Source: Pedobacter mendelii (GTDB lineage Bacteria > Bacteroidota > Bacteroidia > Sphingobacteriales > Sphingobacteriaceae). Taken from it: a stretch of 64,000 nucleotides of DNA. Below the pieces are notes generated by a model that saw only the letters and a program-made list of their open reading frames with translations, did not search any database and was not told where the DNA came from. Shown here one piece after another: positions 63,968-64,000 of the stretch. Position numbers and translations under genes: made by a program. The stretch is taken from assembly GCF_014635725.1 (NCBI RefSeq), contig NZ_BMDJ01000001.1, positions 310,001-374,000 on the forward strand, given 5' to 3'. Within the stretch, counting starts at the first letter, position 1, and every line of letters starts with the position of its first letter.

Positions 63968-64000
63968 TTTAAAAATATTGATTGGAGAACTTATATCATG

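Noticed and set aside
1..64000. CRISPR array, tRNA, rRNA or insertion sequence
   Set aside because: No regularly spaced repeats, no cloverleaf or rRNA-like sequence and no transposase frame were recognised.

Overview
The window looks like a chromosome segment from a Bacteroidota bacterium, most likely Sphingobacteriaceae (Pedobacter-like). I base this on low GC, the recurrent Bacteroidota -7 box TAnnTTTG very close to start codons, the Alternative Complex III/aa3 oxidase gene order, DUF2027-Smr, DUF5777, DUF4251 and DUF3341 proteins, GG-leader peptides of the Bacteroidota type, and 'SSCK'-type lipoproteins. No tRNA, rRNA, CRISPR array or insertion sequence was found.

Layout. (1) 1-1567: the 5' part of a lantibiotic dehydratase (LanB) gene that runs off the left edge on the minus strand, the start of a RiPP locus lying mostly outside the window. 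(2) 1717-4066: an OmpA-like lipoprotein, DUF2461 and DUF983 proteins and a small membrane protein. (3) 4152-20630, all minus strand: a complete aerobic respiratory block. Transcription runs from Alternative Complex III (actA-F) through cytochrome oxidase subunits II and I, heme A and heme O synthases, two subunit III-type proteins, subunit IV, a SCO-family protein and a DUF420 protein. The SCO protein contains no cysteine at all. (4) 20882-21862: a deoxyhypusine synthase-like protein.

(5) 21995-29156, minus strand: the most interesting accessory region. It encodes a peptide-processing C39 ABC transporter, its HlyD-type adaptor, a secreted TlpA-like thioredoxin, a 71-residue precursor with an 'LSRTEMKNILAG' leader and a six-cysteine core (C-x4-C-x5-CC-x5-C-x7-C), a membrane C39-like/VKOR/thioredoxin fusion, and a truncated extra C39-like gene. 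I read it as a system that makes, oxidises and exports a knottin-like disulfide-rich peptide.

(6) 29625-40348: mixed genes, including a BamA-type outer-membrane protein, a GH12 lipoprotein, a CAP-domain protein, a BlaI regulator beside a frameshifted M56-protease/amidase fusion, a methyltransferase, a GH18 chitinase, an esterase and a VapC-type toxin-antitoxin pair. (7) 40412-51853: prfB with its programmed +1 frameshift, an exported M20 hydrolase, pgi, a pair of M16 proteins (one active-type, one lacking the zinc motif), YceI, DUF5777, Rieske and DUF4251 proteins. (8) 51976-63967: glutaminyl cyclase, yraN, dnaG, a GDSL hydrolase, an M20 amidohydrolase with a SPOR protein, secA preceded by a small secreted protein, and a DUF2027-Smr protein.

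Several starts were moved from the longest ORF to an internal Met because a signal peptide/lipobox or a -7 promoter box decides the start. All family calls come from reading motifs; no database search was run.
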